Below, piece after piece: positions 8,501 through 15,572 of a DNA stretch of 16,883 nt (position 1 is the first letter of the stretch; each line of letters starts with the position of its first letter). The translations under genes and the position numbers were made by a program. The notes beneath the pieces were generated by a model. That model was not told the DNA's origin. It saw only the letters and a program-made list of their open reading frames with translations, and did not search any database. The stretch is from Thermoanaerobaculia bacterium (GTDB lineage: Bacteria > Acidobacteriota > Thermoanaerobaculia > UBA5066), in assembly GCA_023717585.1 (NCBI GenBank), contig JAMQPJ010000312.1, positions 1 through 16,883 on the forward strand. Direction: 5' to 3'.

Positions 8501-8961
8501 CCGGCACCGCGATCGAGAACGTCTTCGCCGGGGCTCGCACCGCGTCCCTTTCGCCGGCGGCGGGGCAGTTCGGCCTCTTCACGCCGGGCATCTTTGCGGG
8601 CGGCGAGACGCTGCTTAAGGCTTCCATCTTCGGGTTGCGCTCGGATCAGGCCAATCGCTCCAACGTGGCGGCGGCCAACACGGGGACCAGCGCCGGCTCG
8701 GGGTCCATCACCCTGGAGCTTCAGGCCTACGACGGGGATGCCGGCGGCGTTCCGCGAGGGACGCCCGCGGTCGTCGACCTGCAGCCCGGCCAGTGGACGC
8801 AGATGAGCAACTTCCTGTCCACCAAGGGCGTCGCGAACGGATGGGTGGTCGTCACGAAGACGGCCGGGAACGCGCCGTTTCTTGCGTATGGCGTCATCAA
8901 CGATGGAGGCAGTCCGGGGCAGCGGACCGGAGACGGGGCCTACGTGCCGATGAGCCGCTGA
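5524..8961 (+). CDS. Large exported Asp-box (BNR-type) beta-propeller protein with duplicated C-terminal module
   Basis: This 1145-residue protein has a signal peptide: basic RRVRRLLR, then a hydrophobic stretch ending FFPGC near residue 33, which could be a lipoprotein or type I site. Residues about 60-350 are a degenerate propeller-like region. Seven Asp-box hairpins (S-x-D-x-G-x-T-W type, e.g. VFRSTDNGATW and IYRSTDGGLTW) follow from about 354 to 625, as in BNR/sialidase-like and Ycf48-like propellers. Residues 663-898 and 899-1145 are two copies of one module, sharing YLR..GVAI, GLRS...RSN and YGV.ND.G motifs. No sialidase catalytic Arg/Tyr set could be identified, so enzymatic function should not be assumed. 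Adhesion, matrix or structural roles are possible. The start is fixed by AGAGGAGG 5 nt before the ATG. The gene ends 63 bp before the convergent membrane-protein gene. Confidence 0.88.
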   Translation: MPSGSFGRRVRRLLRPVVIASALAGLSLFFPGCELFYSLVLFSSQIGEDGLLVKLPGSRTALTTEENALVEASAACASVTDLSTGTSESGCDLGFLATADVDQAVVINDVSVNGNTAAIASRSGVLAIKLSDGATAKLGIPTDENVTRALVTSDEKEVIVAAQKVYRCNLQTPGSCVRIPGIPDNPGTAVGLVQTPTGNIYAAFEQGGIFKLPALEQAFTPVPWPPGVRITDAKVFDGKLLVATENNGVVGIPEGGGGSFQLTTGIIGPWTATAIAGSYPFLNVAGWNGNAFVISSSNGGGSWGPLVPITSQGVAVKEINWEVFAPVLGVGATNAIRSLADPPPALFAGTNAGVFRSTDNGATWAPFNQGVATATVTRVLVTPERVYAGTFYNANSVYRSSEDGLTFSPGNSALVNQATRALAAVGDNVVASGETGIFRSTDGGATWVKGVAGLPAGTYFFGMITLGANMLGGSVYLNATSPGGVYRSTDSGATWTRTSQGLPVNINVTTFASSGGLVVAQVTTSSARAIYRSTDGGLTWSKGAEFAQGSPVALSFSGATLYAGLTGTASEHLYKSTDGGLTFTPSGSGLANRQVLSLASSGDTLFAGTYTGLYASTDGGASWNLFTKRLAGISVFSLATTASRVYAGTIGASLRIFDLPQRVRRLVPIVLDVDTGATRFTTELVLTNASAKPLDVSLSYTASIGSGTGTVHEQLQAGEQKVIPDAISYLRGKGVAIPSSGSQGGTLLVTFEGASDSSLVAVTARTSAATLAPQPVGSAGLAYGGVDPAAGFTGSVIVYGLRSNGTERSNFAVYNTTSLPVTLKVTAISGSGDGSQAVIANAETLPAYGWKQYNGILAGVGMTNGYVKVERTSATGAFGAYGVVNDNGTNDGSFLEPTQGFLVPYVNVPVLVETSAFLSELLLANSGASEAVLELSYRESLAPSGGGGTVTVRLPAGAQMIVPSALEYLRSLGVAIGARGAGGYAGSLHVAVTGTAIENVFAGARTASLSPAAGQFGLFTPGIFAGGETLLKASIFGLRSDQANRSNVAAANTGTSAGSGSITLELQAYDGDAGGVPRGTPAVVDLQPGQWTQMSNFLSTKGVANGWVVVTKTAGNAPFLAYGVINDGGSPGQRTGDGAYVPMSR
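6583..7392 (+). repeat. Seven Asp-box propeller repeats (coding)
   Basis: Seven copies of the (V/I/L)(F/Y)(R/K/A)S(T/S)(D/E)xGxx(W/F) hairpin occur between residues about 354 and 625 of the large propeller protein. Examples are VYRSTDSGATW and LYKSTDGGLTF. Spacing is irregular (roughly 35-50 residues), as expected for propeller blades rather than for a recent DNA amplification. Confidence 0.85.
7510..8217 (+). repeat. C-terminal module, copy 1 (protein-level tandem duplication)
   Basis: Residues 663-898 of the large propeller protein. Landmarks: LVP at 666-668, YLRGKGVAI from 729, YGLRSNGTERSN from 799, and GVVNDNGTNDG from 882. Each has a counterpart 236-241 residues later in copy 2. The similarity is clear in protein but diffuse in DNA, so the duplication is old. 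Confidence 0.75.
8218..8961 (+). repeat. C-terminal module, copy 2
   Basis: Residues 899-1145 of the large propeller protein. Landmarks: LVP at 902-904, YLRSLGVAI from 968, FGLRSDQANRSN from 1036, and GVINDGGSPG from 1123. It ends GDGAYVPMSR, which resembles the DGSFLEP..GFLVP joint between the two copies. This suggests the true module boundary runs from one 'VP' strand to the next. Confidence 0.75.
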
Positions 8962-8979
8962 GGGATTCCTTTCCAGCGC

Positions 8980-9015
8980 AGAGCGGTCTCATCAGCGGAT
9001 CCTCGGGACGATTTC
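8980..9015. repeat. Imperfect direct repeat, left copy (intergenic)
   Basis: This 36-nt segment matches 16809-16845 in the same orientation with about three substitutions and one single-base gap. Within it, 8992-9012 and 16822-16842 are identical over 21 bp. The left copy lies between the convergent ends of the propeller and membrane-protein genes. Read on the minus strand it carries EIVPRIR, a TGA, and an overlapping ATG beginning MRPL, the same layout as the right copy. It looks like a scrap of a gene junction, not a regulatory site, but a dispersed repeat family cannot be excluded. Confidence 0.8.
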
Positions 9016-9024
9016 CGGGAGGCG

Positions 9025-9714
9025 TCAGCCCGCTTCGAGCCCGACCCACCGGCCGATTGCCTTGATGATCGCTCCGCAGACGAGGTACGTCCCGATCACG
9101 GCCGGAACGGCGAGCCAGGCGCGAGCGGTCGCCGGCCGTCCGGGCGCGAGGTCGCCGCGCACCGCCAGGAACGGGATCACGTTGATCGCGTGGTAGTTCG
9201 TCATCGGATACGGAAGGAAGAGGAGCAGCGTGGGCGCATTCGCGAAGAAGAAGACGCCGCCGTCGCCCAGCGTCTGTGCGAGCGCCATGAGGACGTAGTA
9301 CGTCCAGGTTCCGTACCGGTACCGGGACACGAAGAAGAAGATCACCGAGAAGATGACGAGATACGCGGGGACCGTGAAGAGGAGGTCCAGCGCGTAGAAC
9401 TTCAAGGCCTGGGCCGCGCCGGTGTCCGGCCCGATCCGCAGCGGGGCAAAGACCGGCTTCGAGATCATGTGGAACCCCTCGACGACGGCGGCGAGAAGCG
9501 TACCCAGAACGACGAACCGCATCCGCGGCGAGAGCCCCTGGAGCGCCTTGACGAGCGTCCCCCGAAACGCGAGCTGGCCGAAGAGGAACGCGATCACCAG
9601 CAACCGCGTCACGCTCTCGGCCGTCCGGCCCGCCACGGCGATCGAGAGACCGATGGCGACCGTGGCCCAGACGACATAGAGCGCCGGACCGATTCTCCTT
9701 CGCGGTTCGTCCAT
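9025..9714 (-). CDS. Multi-spanning membrane protein of unknown function
   Basis: This 229-residue protein has about six hydrophobic segments: near residues 9-28, 34-50, 66-88, 108-130, 134-168 (possibly two) and 200-220. I do not recognise the family. Polar residues embedded near membrane segments include E79-G-F-H82 in the third segment, a loop with RYRYGTWTYY, and YPMTNYHAIN near 169-178. The start is ATG 9714; the frame is open further upstream but runs into the divergent ABC gene. GGAG lies 3 nt from the ATG, a closely spaced ribosome binding site at best. A second in-frame TGA lies only 10 codons past the stop, and those codons spell RLPEIVPRIR, which matches the end of the gene at the right edge of the window. 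Divergent from an ABC exporter, it might be co-regulated with it; that is inference only. Confidence 0.75.
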   Translation of the reverse strand: MDEPRRRIGPALYVVWATVAIGLSIAVAGRTAESVTRLLVIAFLFGQLAFRGTLVKALQGLSPRMRFVVLGTLLAAVVEGFHMISKPVFAPLRIGPDTGAAQALKFYALDLLFTVPAYLVIFSVIFFFVSRYRYGTWTYYVLMALAQTLGDGGVFFFANAPTLLLFLPYPMTNYHAINVIPFLAVRGDLAPGRPATARAWLAVPAVIGTYLVCGAIIKAIGRWVGLEAG

Positions 9715-9761
9715 ACACTCCGGAACGGTTGGAGCGCGGTCGAGGTTCCGCGCGGCTGCGA

Positions 9762-9767
9762 TAGTCT
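9762..9767 (+). promoter_or_regulatory. Candidate -10 box (TANNNT) for leaderless ABC-operon transcription
   Basis: TAGTCT ends 8 nt before ATG 9776, and no Shine-Dalgarno sequence precedes that ATG. The spacing puts the expected transcription start at or next to the start codon. No -35 match is visible 16-18 bp upstream. Support comes mainly from the same layout at two other starts in this window. Confidence 0.35.
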
Positions 9768-9775
9768 CCCGGCCC

Positions 9776-10693
9776 ATGCCCTGCCCGATCGTCGTCCGCG
9801 GGCTGCGCAAGCAGTTCCCGAACGTGCTCGCCGTCGCCGGAGTGGACTTGTCCGTCTCGAGCGGCGAGGTCTTCGGGCTCCTCGGTCCGAACGGAGCGGG
9901 CAAGACGACGACGCTCGAGATGATCGAGGGGCTCACGCCGCCGGACGCCGGAGACATCACGATCTGCGGCCTGCGCTGGGAGACGAGCGCTCAGGAGATC
10001 CGCTCGCGGATCGGCGTCCAGCTTCAGGCGACGAGCCTCTACAACAAGATCACGCCGCGCGAGGCGCTCGACCTCTTCGGCAGCTACTACCCGAAGCGGC
10101 GCGGCACCGAGGAGCTCCTCGACCTCGTGAAGCTCACGGACAAAGCCGATGCCTACCACGTCACGCTCTCGGGTGGACAGGCGCAGCGGCTCGCCCTCGC
10201 GCTCGCCCTCGTGAACGACCCGGAAGTCGTCTTTCTGGACGAGCCGACGGCCGGCCTCGACCCGCAGGGACGCCGCTCGCTCTGGGACGTCGTGCGCAAG
10301 ATGAAGGCCGACGGCCGTACGACCGTCCTCACGACGCACTACATGGACGAGGCCGAGGCGCTCTGCGACCGGCTCGCGATCCTCGACCACGGCTCGATTC
10401 TCCGGTCGGGCACGCCGGCGGAGCTGATCGCGAGCCTCGGCATCCCGAGCGTGATCGAGCTCGCGTTCGACGGAGTCGCTCCGGCGCCCTCCGCCTTCGC
10501 GTCGCGTCTCGGCGTCGGCATCGAGGCGCGCGGCGACCTCTGGGAGATCCCGACGTCGGATCCGAAGACCCTGCTGCCGCGGCTCCTCGGCGCGATCGAG
10601 GCCGAGCATCTCGACTACCAGCAGGTCCACGTCCGCCGCCCCACCCTGGAGGACGTCTTCCTCCAGCTCACGGGCCGCAGCCTCCGCGACTGA
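9776..10693 (+). CDS. ABC transporter ATP-binding protein (ABC-2 exporter type)
   Basis: This 305-residue protein is the cytoplasmic ATPase of an exporter. All motifs are intact: Walker A GPNGAGKT at 37-44, signature LSGGQ at 131-135, Walker B VVFLDEP with D155-E156, and the switch His188 in TTHYMDEAE. It belongs to the DRA/CcmA-like group of drug, lipid or polysaccharide exporters with an extra C-terminal domain of about 90 residues (from about 215). The permease follows after 17 bp, so the pair forms a half-transporter operon that would dimerise. The ATG was chosen as the first Met before the conserved strand IVVRGLRKQF; it has no Shine-Dalgarno, but a TANNNT box lies 8 nt upstream. Substrate unknown. 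The unknown membrane protein is encoded divergently, 61 bp away. Confidence 0.93.
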   Translation: MPCPIVVRGLRKQFPNVLAVAGVDLSVSSGEVFGLLGPNGAGKTTTLEMIEGLTPPDAGDITICGLRWETSAQEIRSRIGVQLQATSLYNKITPREALDLFGSYYPKRRGTEELLDLVKLTDKADAYHVTLSGGQAQRLALALALVNDPEVVFLDEPTAGLDPQGRRSLWDVVRKMKADGRTTVLTTHYMDEAEALCDRLAILDHGSILRSGTPAELIASLGIPSVIELAFDGVAPAPSAFASRLGVGIEARGDLWEIPTSDPKTLLPRLLGAIEAEHLDYQQVHVRRPTLEDVFLQLTGRSLRD

Positions 10694-10710
10694 ACGATGA
10701 GGAACCGAGG

Positions 10711-11790
10711 ATGACCCTGCCGAACCCCGGGTGGCTCCTGTGGCGACAGTTCCGGAGCGAGTGGCGCCTCTACGCGCGCGACCGCGCGGCCATGTTCTGG
10801 TCCTTCCTCTTCCCGCTCCTCTTGCTCTTCGCCTTCGGCGCCATCTTCCGGTCGGGCGGTCCCCCAGCTTTGACGCTCGTGAGGGTCGCGCCCGCCGAGG
10901 AGACTCCCCGCGACCGGGCCTTCCTCAAGGCGCTCGAGGAGTCGCGTCTCAAGGTCACGACGCTCTCGGCCGCCGAGGCGGAAGGGCGCTGGACGAAAGG
11001 CGAGACGACCGCGCAGCTCGAGAGCGTCGGGGCGGGTTATCGCCTGCGCCTCAACAGCTACCTCATCGCCCAGGGCCAGGTCGCGGCGCAGGCCGCGAGC
11101 CAGGCCTTCCTCGTCGCGCAAGCGCGGCTCAGCGGCGCGCCCGAGCCGGAGCGGATCCCGGTCGTCGTGGAAAGTCCCGGGCATGCGCACGCCTCGAACT
11201 ACGCCGCGTTCCTCGTGCCGGGGCTCGTCGGGCTCAACCTCCTGAGCATGGGCCTCTTCGCCGTCGGCATGGTGACGGTCGCGTACCGCGAGAAGGGAAA
11301 GTTCCGCCGGCTCGCCGTCACGCCCCTTCCCAAGTGGGTCTTCCTGCTCGGGCAGATCCTCCAGCGCGTCACCGTCGTCGCGCTCCAGACGACGGTTCTT
11401 CTCGTTGCGGCGCGGCTGGGCTTCGGGATCCGGAACCAGGGCTCGTACGCCCTCTTCTCGATCCTCGTCGTGCTGGGCACGGCGACGTTCCTCGCGCTGG
11501 GATTCGCGCTCTCGAGCTTCGCGTCCACCGTGGAGACGTACGGTGCGATCTCCAACCTCGCCTTCTTCCCGATGATGCTGCTCTCGGGGGTCTACTTCGG
11601 TCTCGAGGGCGCGCCCGTCTGGATGCAGAAGGCCGTCTTCGTCCTGCCGCTCTCTCCCTTCCTGAGGATGCTCCGCGCGGTGTTCAACGACGGGGCGACG
11701 CTCTCCGGACAGGGCGCGGGCCTCGCGGTCATCGGCGCGTGGGCCGTGGTGTCCTTCGCCGTCGCGCTGAAGCGCTTCCGTTGGGTGTAG
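10711..11790 (+). CDS. ABC-2 type transporter permease
   Basis: This 359-residue membrane protein has the ABC-2 topology. One membrane segment is near residues 27-46 (FLFPLLLLFAFG). A large extracytoplasmic domain follows (about 50-165), then five segments in the C-terminal half, including FLVPGLVGLNLLSMG, the ABC-2 type core with VAYREKGKFRRLAVTPL as coupling helix, and MMLLSGVYF. The long loop after the first segment is the form seen in DrrB/YhhJ-like exporters. Start: ATG 10711 follows CCGAGG. The frame is open far upstream, but only in the shadow of the ATPase gene. It is co-transcribed with the ATPase 17 bp upstream. Its TAG lies 4 bp from the end of the convergent kinase gene, so no separate terminator fits between them. 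Confidence 0.92.
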   Translation: MTLPNPGWLLWRQFRSEWRLYARDRAAMFWSFLFPLLLLFAFGAIFRSGGPPALTLVRVAPAEETPRDRAFLKALEESRLKVTTLSAAEAEGRWTKGETTAQLESVGAGYRLRLNSYLIAQGQVAAQAASQAFLVAQARLSGAPEPERIPVVVESPGHAHASNYAAFLVPGLVGLNLLSMGLFAVGMVTVAYREKGKFRRLAVTPLPKWVFLLGQILQRVTVVALQTTVLLVAARLGFGIRNQGSYALFSILVVLGTATFLALGFALSSFASTVETYGAISNLAFFPMMLLSGVYFGLEGAPVWMQKAVFVLPLSPFLRMLRAVFNDGATLSGQGAGLAVIGAWAVVSFAVALKRFRWV

Positions 11791-11794
11791 AGCC

Positions 11795-14398
11795 CTACTT
11801 CAGACCCTCGACGACGAAGAGGTCCGACAGCAGCCGCGCGTAGCAGTAGGCGTAACCCTTGCCGTCCGGCGTGACGAGGACGTTCGAGATGCGCTCGACG
11901 CCCGCCGGGTCGGCCGGGAGAAGTTCCTTCCAGGCGTTGCGTTTGCCCGTTTCGATGTCGAGGTGCGTGACGCGCGCGGGCAGGTCCCCGCGCTTCCAGA
12001 CATAGAGCGAGCGGCCGTCCGGCGAAAACCGCAGCGGGAACTCGCCGGGAAGAAGACCGGGGATCGGGCGCGCGACGCCTCCCTCCACGGGAAAGATGGC
12101 ACCCTTCTGCTCCGGCCCAACGGCCGCGACGGACTTCCCGTCCGGAGAGACGGCAAAGCCCGGAAGAGCCGTCGAGATCCCCTCCGGTGTGACGGGTCGC
12201 GGCTTTCCACCATCGATCTCCTGCACGAAGAGTCTCACGCCGTGGCCGGGCTCGCTCGCCGCGAAAAGGATTCGTTTGCTGTCGACGAACCACGTCGCGG
12301 CCTGTTCCGGGCTGAGGCCCGGCAGCGCCAGCTCCCGGTGCTCTCCCGTTCCCGTCGGCAGGAGGCGGAACGGGGAATTGGGCTTCGGCAGGATCGAGAG
12401 CGCCCACTTGCCGTCCGGCGAAAGGGCGAGCGCGTTTCCCTCGCCCAGGCGGACGACCGGAGAGTGGTCGGACTTGCGCAGATAGACGGTGTAGTTCGCG
12501 CCTCCCGCCTCCCCCTCCTCGTCGAAGAGGAGCAGTCGCGCGTCGGCCGAGAGGTCCGCCGCGAACGAGTAGTCGAGGAACGACATGTCGTGCTCCCGCG
12601 CGTCACCCTGGAGCATGCCGAGGATCCCGACGCGCGGACTCTCGCGCGTCAGAAGCACCTTCCCGCTCTTCGCGACGTCGTGGAGCTTCAGGCCGCCGGG
12701 CACGCGCGTCACGACGCGCAGCTGTCCCGAAAGCGTCACCGCGTAGAGCGAGCGGTTCGCGCCGGCTTCCGTCGCCGTGAACCAGACTTCGCGACCGGAG
12801 GCGGCCCACGCGAGCCCGTGCTCGCTCGCCCACTGGCCCGTCAGCTTCGTCTTCTTCCCCGCGAGGTCGATGACCGCGACCGTCCCCGCGTCGTCGAGCG
12901 AAAACGGGTGATCGAGGAAGGCGATCCGGTCGCCCTTCGGAGACAGGCGCGCGTAGCTGACGTGTCCCGAGGTCTCGTAGAGGACCTTGCCCATCGGGAA
13001 CTCGATCCGGGCCTTCCCGCCGAGGTCGCGCACGACGAGCATCGCCGTCCCATCCGGCGCCCAGTCGACCTCCTGGATTCCCTCCGCCACGTCCCGGGGA
13101 GAGCCCCCGGTCAGCGCGGCGCGCGCCAGCGTCCCGGCACAGACGCCCGGGTGGTTCGACCGGCAGTCAACCGCGATGGCCATCTCTCCCGAGGGCGAGA
13201 TCCCGAGGAGGTTGGCGCTCGGGAGCGCGAGGGGCAGCGAGTCGGGACTGGACGGGTGCTTGAGGAAGAGCTTGAGCGGGCTGCCGTCCCAGCCGGCGCT
13301 GAAGACGATCGTCTGCCCGTCCGGAGCGAAGCGCGCCGTACGGATCGTGCCGCTGCCGAAGGTGATCTGCTGGTAGGAGGGCGGCGCGGTTCGCGCGAAG
13401 CGCTTCTGGAGCAGCGCCCCGGCTGCGAGAGCCGCGAGCAGGGCCGCCGCGAGAATCGCTACCCGCGTCCAACGCCGCCGAAGGGCCGGCGGCGCCTTTC
13501 CCGCGCGGCCCGAAACTTCTCCGGACACGGCGACGGACGCATCGGACAGGTGCTCGCGGATGCTCTTCAGGTCGCGGGCGAGATCGCGCGTCGAGGCGTA
13601 GCGCTCTTCCGGGTCCTTCTGCAGGCACCGTTCAACGAGCCAACGGAAAGGCCCGGGGACGCTCACGTTCAGTTTCTCGACGGGCTCGGCCTCCTCGCGG
13701 ATGATCGCCGTGAGGGTCTCCGCTGTCGTCCCGCGCTCGAACGCGCGCTTGCCCGTCGCCATCTCGTAGAGGATCGACCCGAGAGAGAACTGGTCCGACC
13801 GGAAGTCGACCGGCTTTCCGCTGGCCTGTTCCGGGGACATGTACCCGACCGTTCCCATCACGGTGCCGGCGCGCGTCGCCGTCGGGATGTCGGTGCCTTC
13901 CTCGGGCTGGTTCTTCAGGAGCTTCGCGAGGCCGAAGTCGAGGATCTTGACGACGCCGTCCTTCGAGATCATGACGTTTTCGGGCTTCATGTCCCGGTGG
14001 ACGATCCCGGCGGAATGCGCCTTGGCGAGCCCGTCGGCAACCTGGCCGGCGATGTCGAGCAGACGTCTGGTTGGCAGCGCACCGGCCTGCAGGACCTCCC
14101 GCAGAGTCTTCCCGTCGACGAGCTCCATGGCAATGAAGACCGTGGAGTCGGAGGACCCGATGTCGTGGATCGTGACGATGTTGTGGTGATTCAATCCGGA
14201 AGCCGCGCGCGCCTCCTGCTCGAAACGCTGGTTACGGTCGGGATCGGCGGCAAGCTCCGGGGGAAGTACCTTGATCGCGACCTCGCGCCGTAGCCGGGAG
14301 TCTCGGGCGCGATACACCTCGCCCATCCCTCCGACGCCGAGAGGGGCGAGGATCTCGTAAGGGCCAAGTTTCTGTCCCGCGGCGAGTGTCATGGGCAC
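11795..14398 (-). CDS. Membrane-anchored Ser/Thr protein kinase with C-terminal WD40/PD40-like propeller
   Basis: This 867-residue sensor-type kinase phosphorylates Ser/Thr of unknown targets. The Hanks domain spans about 14-280: glycine loop GVGGMGEV 21-28, VAIK with Lys43, HRDMKPEN at 134-141, DFG at 154-156, and GYMSPE ending at Glu190. All catalytic residues are present. A basic stretch and one membrane helix (about 314-332, VAILAAALLAALAAGALL) follow. About 530 residues of TolB/PD40-type blades (FAPDGQTIVFS, LSPKGDRIAFLD, LSPDGKWALS, FSPDGRSLYVW) are then predicted outside the cytoplasm, perhaps sensing a ligand. This fusion is common in Acidobacteriota. The start is GTG 14398; an ATG two codons in (14392) gives the family-typical MTLAAG start and is about equally likely. 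Neither has a ribosome binding site, but TACAAT lies 8 nt before the GTG. The DUF4143 ATPase gene ends 49 bp upstream. Confidence 0.93.
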   Translation of the reverse strand: MPMTLAAGQKLGPYEILAPLGVGGMGEVYRARDSRLRREVAIKVLPPELAADPDRNQRFEQEARAASGLNHHNIVTIHDIGSSDSTVFIAMELVDGKTLREVLQAGALPTRRLLDIAGQVADGLAKAHSAGIVHRDMKPENVMISKDGVVKILDFGLAKLLKNQPEEGTDIPTATRAGTVMGTVGYMSPEQASGKPVDFRSDQFSLGSILYEMATGKRAFERGTTAETLTAIIREEAEPVEKLNVSVPGPFRWLVERCLQKDPEERYASTRDLARDLKSIREHLSDASVAVSGEVSGRAGKAPPALRRRWTRVAILAAALLAALAAGALLQKRFARTAPPSYQQITFGSGTIRTARFAPDGQTIVFSAGWDGSPLKLFLKHPSSPDSLPLALPSANLLGISPSGEMAIAVDCRSNHPGVCAGTLARAALTGGSPRDVAEGIQEVDWAPDGTAMLVVRDLGGKARIEFPMGKVLYETSGHVSYARLSPKGDRIAFLDHPFSLDDAGTVAVIDLAGKKTKLTGQWASEHGLAWAASGREVWFTATEAGANRSLYAVTLSGQLRVVTRVPGGLKLHDVAKSGKVLLTRESPRVGILGMLQGDAREHDMSFLDYSFAADLSADARLLLFDEEGEAGGANYTVYLRKSDHSPVVRLGEGNALALSPDGKWALSILPKPNSPFRLLPTGTGEHRELALPGLSPEQAATWFVDSKRILFAASEPGHGVRLFVQEIDGGKPRPVTPEGISTALPGFAVSPDGKSVAAVGPEQKGAIFPVEGGVARPIPGLLPGEFPLRFSPDGRSLYVWKRGDLPARVTHLDIETGKRNAWKELLPADPAGVERISNVLVTPDGKGYAYCYARLLSDLFVVEGLK

Positions 14399-14406
14399 GT
14401 ACAGGG

Positions 14407-14412
14407 ATTGTA
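14407..14412 (-). promoter_or_regulatory. Candidate -10 box of the kinase gene
   Basis: On the minus strand this reads TACAAT (5 of 6 to TATAAT), ending 8 nt before GTG 14398. There is no Shine-Dalgarno sequence and no clear -35 box. A short perfect palindrome, TTCGTCGAA (14421-14429), lies just upstream and could be an operator or chance. The position suggests a leaderless or nearly leaderless mRNA. Confidence 0.4.
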
Positions 14413-14447
14413 TGTGAGGGTTCGACGAAGGGCCGGTCGCGCTGAAG

Positions 14448-15566
14448 TCAGATGAGGCTGCGGAGCAGCTTCAGGGCCGGCGCCACGCGAATGCCTTCGG
14501 GGCTGACGAAGTCTTTCCTGCCGGTGGCCGAGATCTGCCACGCCTCCGCGTCCGGGAAGCGCGCCTTCAGATAGCGCAGGCTCCGGTCAACTTCAGTGTC
14601 GGCCCACTTGCATTCCACGAGCAGTCGGGGCTCCCGGCCCTCGACGACGACGAAGTCAACCTCCCGGCCTTCGACGTCGCGGAAATAGCGCAGCTCGAGG
14701 TCTCGCCCGCGAGCGTCCTGCTCGAAGTGCACCCACTTGAGCAGGTGGCAGGCCGCCAGGTTCTCGAACCGCGCCGGATCCGAGGGCACGACGGACCAGT
14801 CGAAGTGATAGTGCTTCTGCTCTTTCTTGACCGCCCGGATCCGAGGCGCGCCGAGCGGCGCCAGCCGGAACACGGCGTAGAGGCGCTCGAGGGCGGCCAG
14901 CCAGCTCGACACGGCCTTGTGGCTCACCTGGAGATCCTCGCGCAGGGCGTTGATCGACAACGGCGAGCCGACGAGCTCCGGCAGGCGCAGGATGAGCAGC
15001 TCCAGGTGCCCCAGATCCTGGATCCGCTCCAGCGAGACGACGTCTTCGCGCACCAGCAGCGTCCGATGCTGGCGCGACCATCGGCGCGCCTCGACTTCGC
15101 TGCCCGAGAGATAGGGCTCGGGGAATCCTCCCAGCCGCAGAAGCCCGCGCAGATCGTCTGCCGTCTCGAGACGGAGCTCCGCGGCGGAGAAAGGGTGAAG
15201 CCGAAGCAGGTGATACCGCCCCTGAAGGGAATCGCCCCCGAACCGATAGAGGTCGAGCCGGCCGCTGCCCGTGACCATGATCCGCTGCCCGCGAGGCCGG
15301 CCGTCGTAGATGCCCTTCAGGTAATTGCGCCAGCGCCGGTACTTGTGGATCTCGTCGAAGAGCCAGAAGCCGCCGGGCGGCAGCTCCCGCCTCAGGATTC
15401 GCTCGCGGTGCTCGGCGACGTCCCAGTTCAGGCAGGCCTGCCTCGCGCCGGGAAGGCCCAGGGCGAGCGTCGTCTTGCCGACCTGACGCGGTCCGGCGAC
15501 GAAGACCATTTTCCTGGCGAGGTCCTTTCGAAGCTGGCCGGCAAGATAGCGCGGGCGAGAGGCCAT
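14448..15566 (-). CDS. AAA-type ATPase with DUF4143 nuclease-like C-terminal domain
   Basis: This 372-residue protein matches the AAA_14/DUF4143 family. The N-terminal ATPase (about 1-170) has Walker A GPRQVGKT at 25-32, Walker B FWLFDE ending D71-E72, and a sensor-like VTGSGR strand near 108. A winged-helix-like stretch follows (about 205-250, INALREDLQVSHKAVSSWL). The C-terminal domain has D304 (EVDFVVVEG) and E318-C-K320 (LLVECKW), the D...E-x-K arrangement of the PD-(D/E)xK fold to which DUF4143 is assigned. Cellular function is not established for this widespread family, which is often patchily distributed and apparently horizontally transferred; DNA cleavage has not been shown. The start is ATG 15566, with no ribosome binding site but a fair promoter placed for leaderless transcription. 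Confidence 0.88.
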   Translation of the reverse strand: MASRPRYLAGQLRKDLARKMVFVAGPRQVGKTTLALGLPGARQACLNWDVAEHRERILRRELPPGGFWLFDEIHKYRRWRNYLKGIYDGRPRGQRIMVTGSGRLDLYRFGGDSLQGRYHLLRLHPFSAAELRLETADDLRGLLRLGGFPEPYLSGSEVEARRWSRQHRTLLVREDVVSLERIQDLGHLELLILRLPELVGSPLSINALREDLQVSHKAVSSWLAALERLYAVFRLAPLGAPRIRAVKKEQKHYHFDWSVVPSDPARFENLAACHLLKWVHFEQDARGRDLELRYFRDVEGREVDFVVVEGREPRLLVECKWADTEVDRSLRYLKARFPDAEAWQISATGRKDFVSPEGIRVAPALKLLRSLI

Positions 15567-15572
15567 TGGGTG

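Noticed and set aside
8897..8992. Short minus-strand ORF beginning MRPL inside the left direct repeat as a truncated acyl-CoA dehydrogenase
   Set aside because: Similarity to the dehydrogenase stops after the first four codons. The rest is antisense to the end of the propeller gene, so there is no support for a pseudogene beyond the repeat itself.
9715..9960. Upstream extension of the membrane-protein frame to a GTG at 9960
   Set aside because: The added residues are polar, lie opposite the ABC ATPase gene and show no membrane character. ATG 9714 leads directly into the first membrane segment.
11963..14293. 776-residue open frame on the plus strand opposite the kinase gene
   Set aside because: Arg-rich low-complexity translation with no motif; the kinase on the other strand has every catalytic residue.
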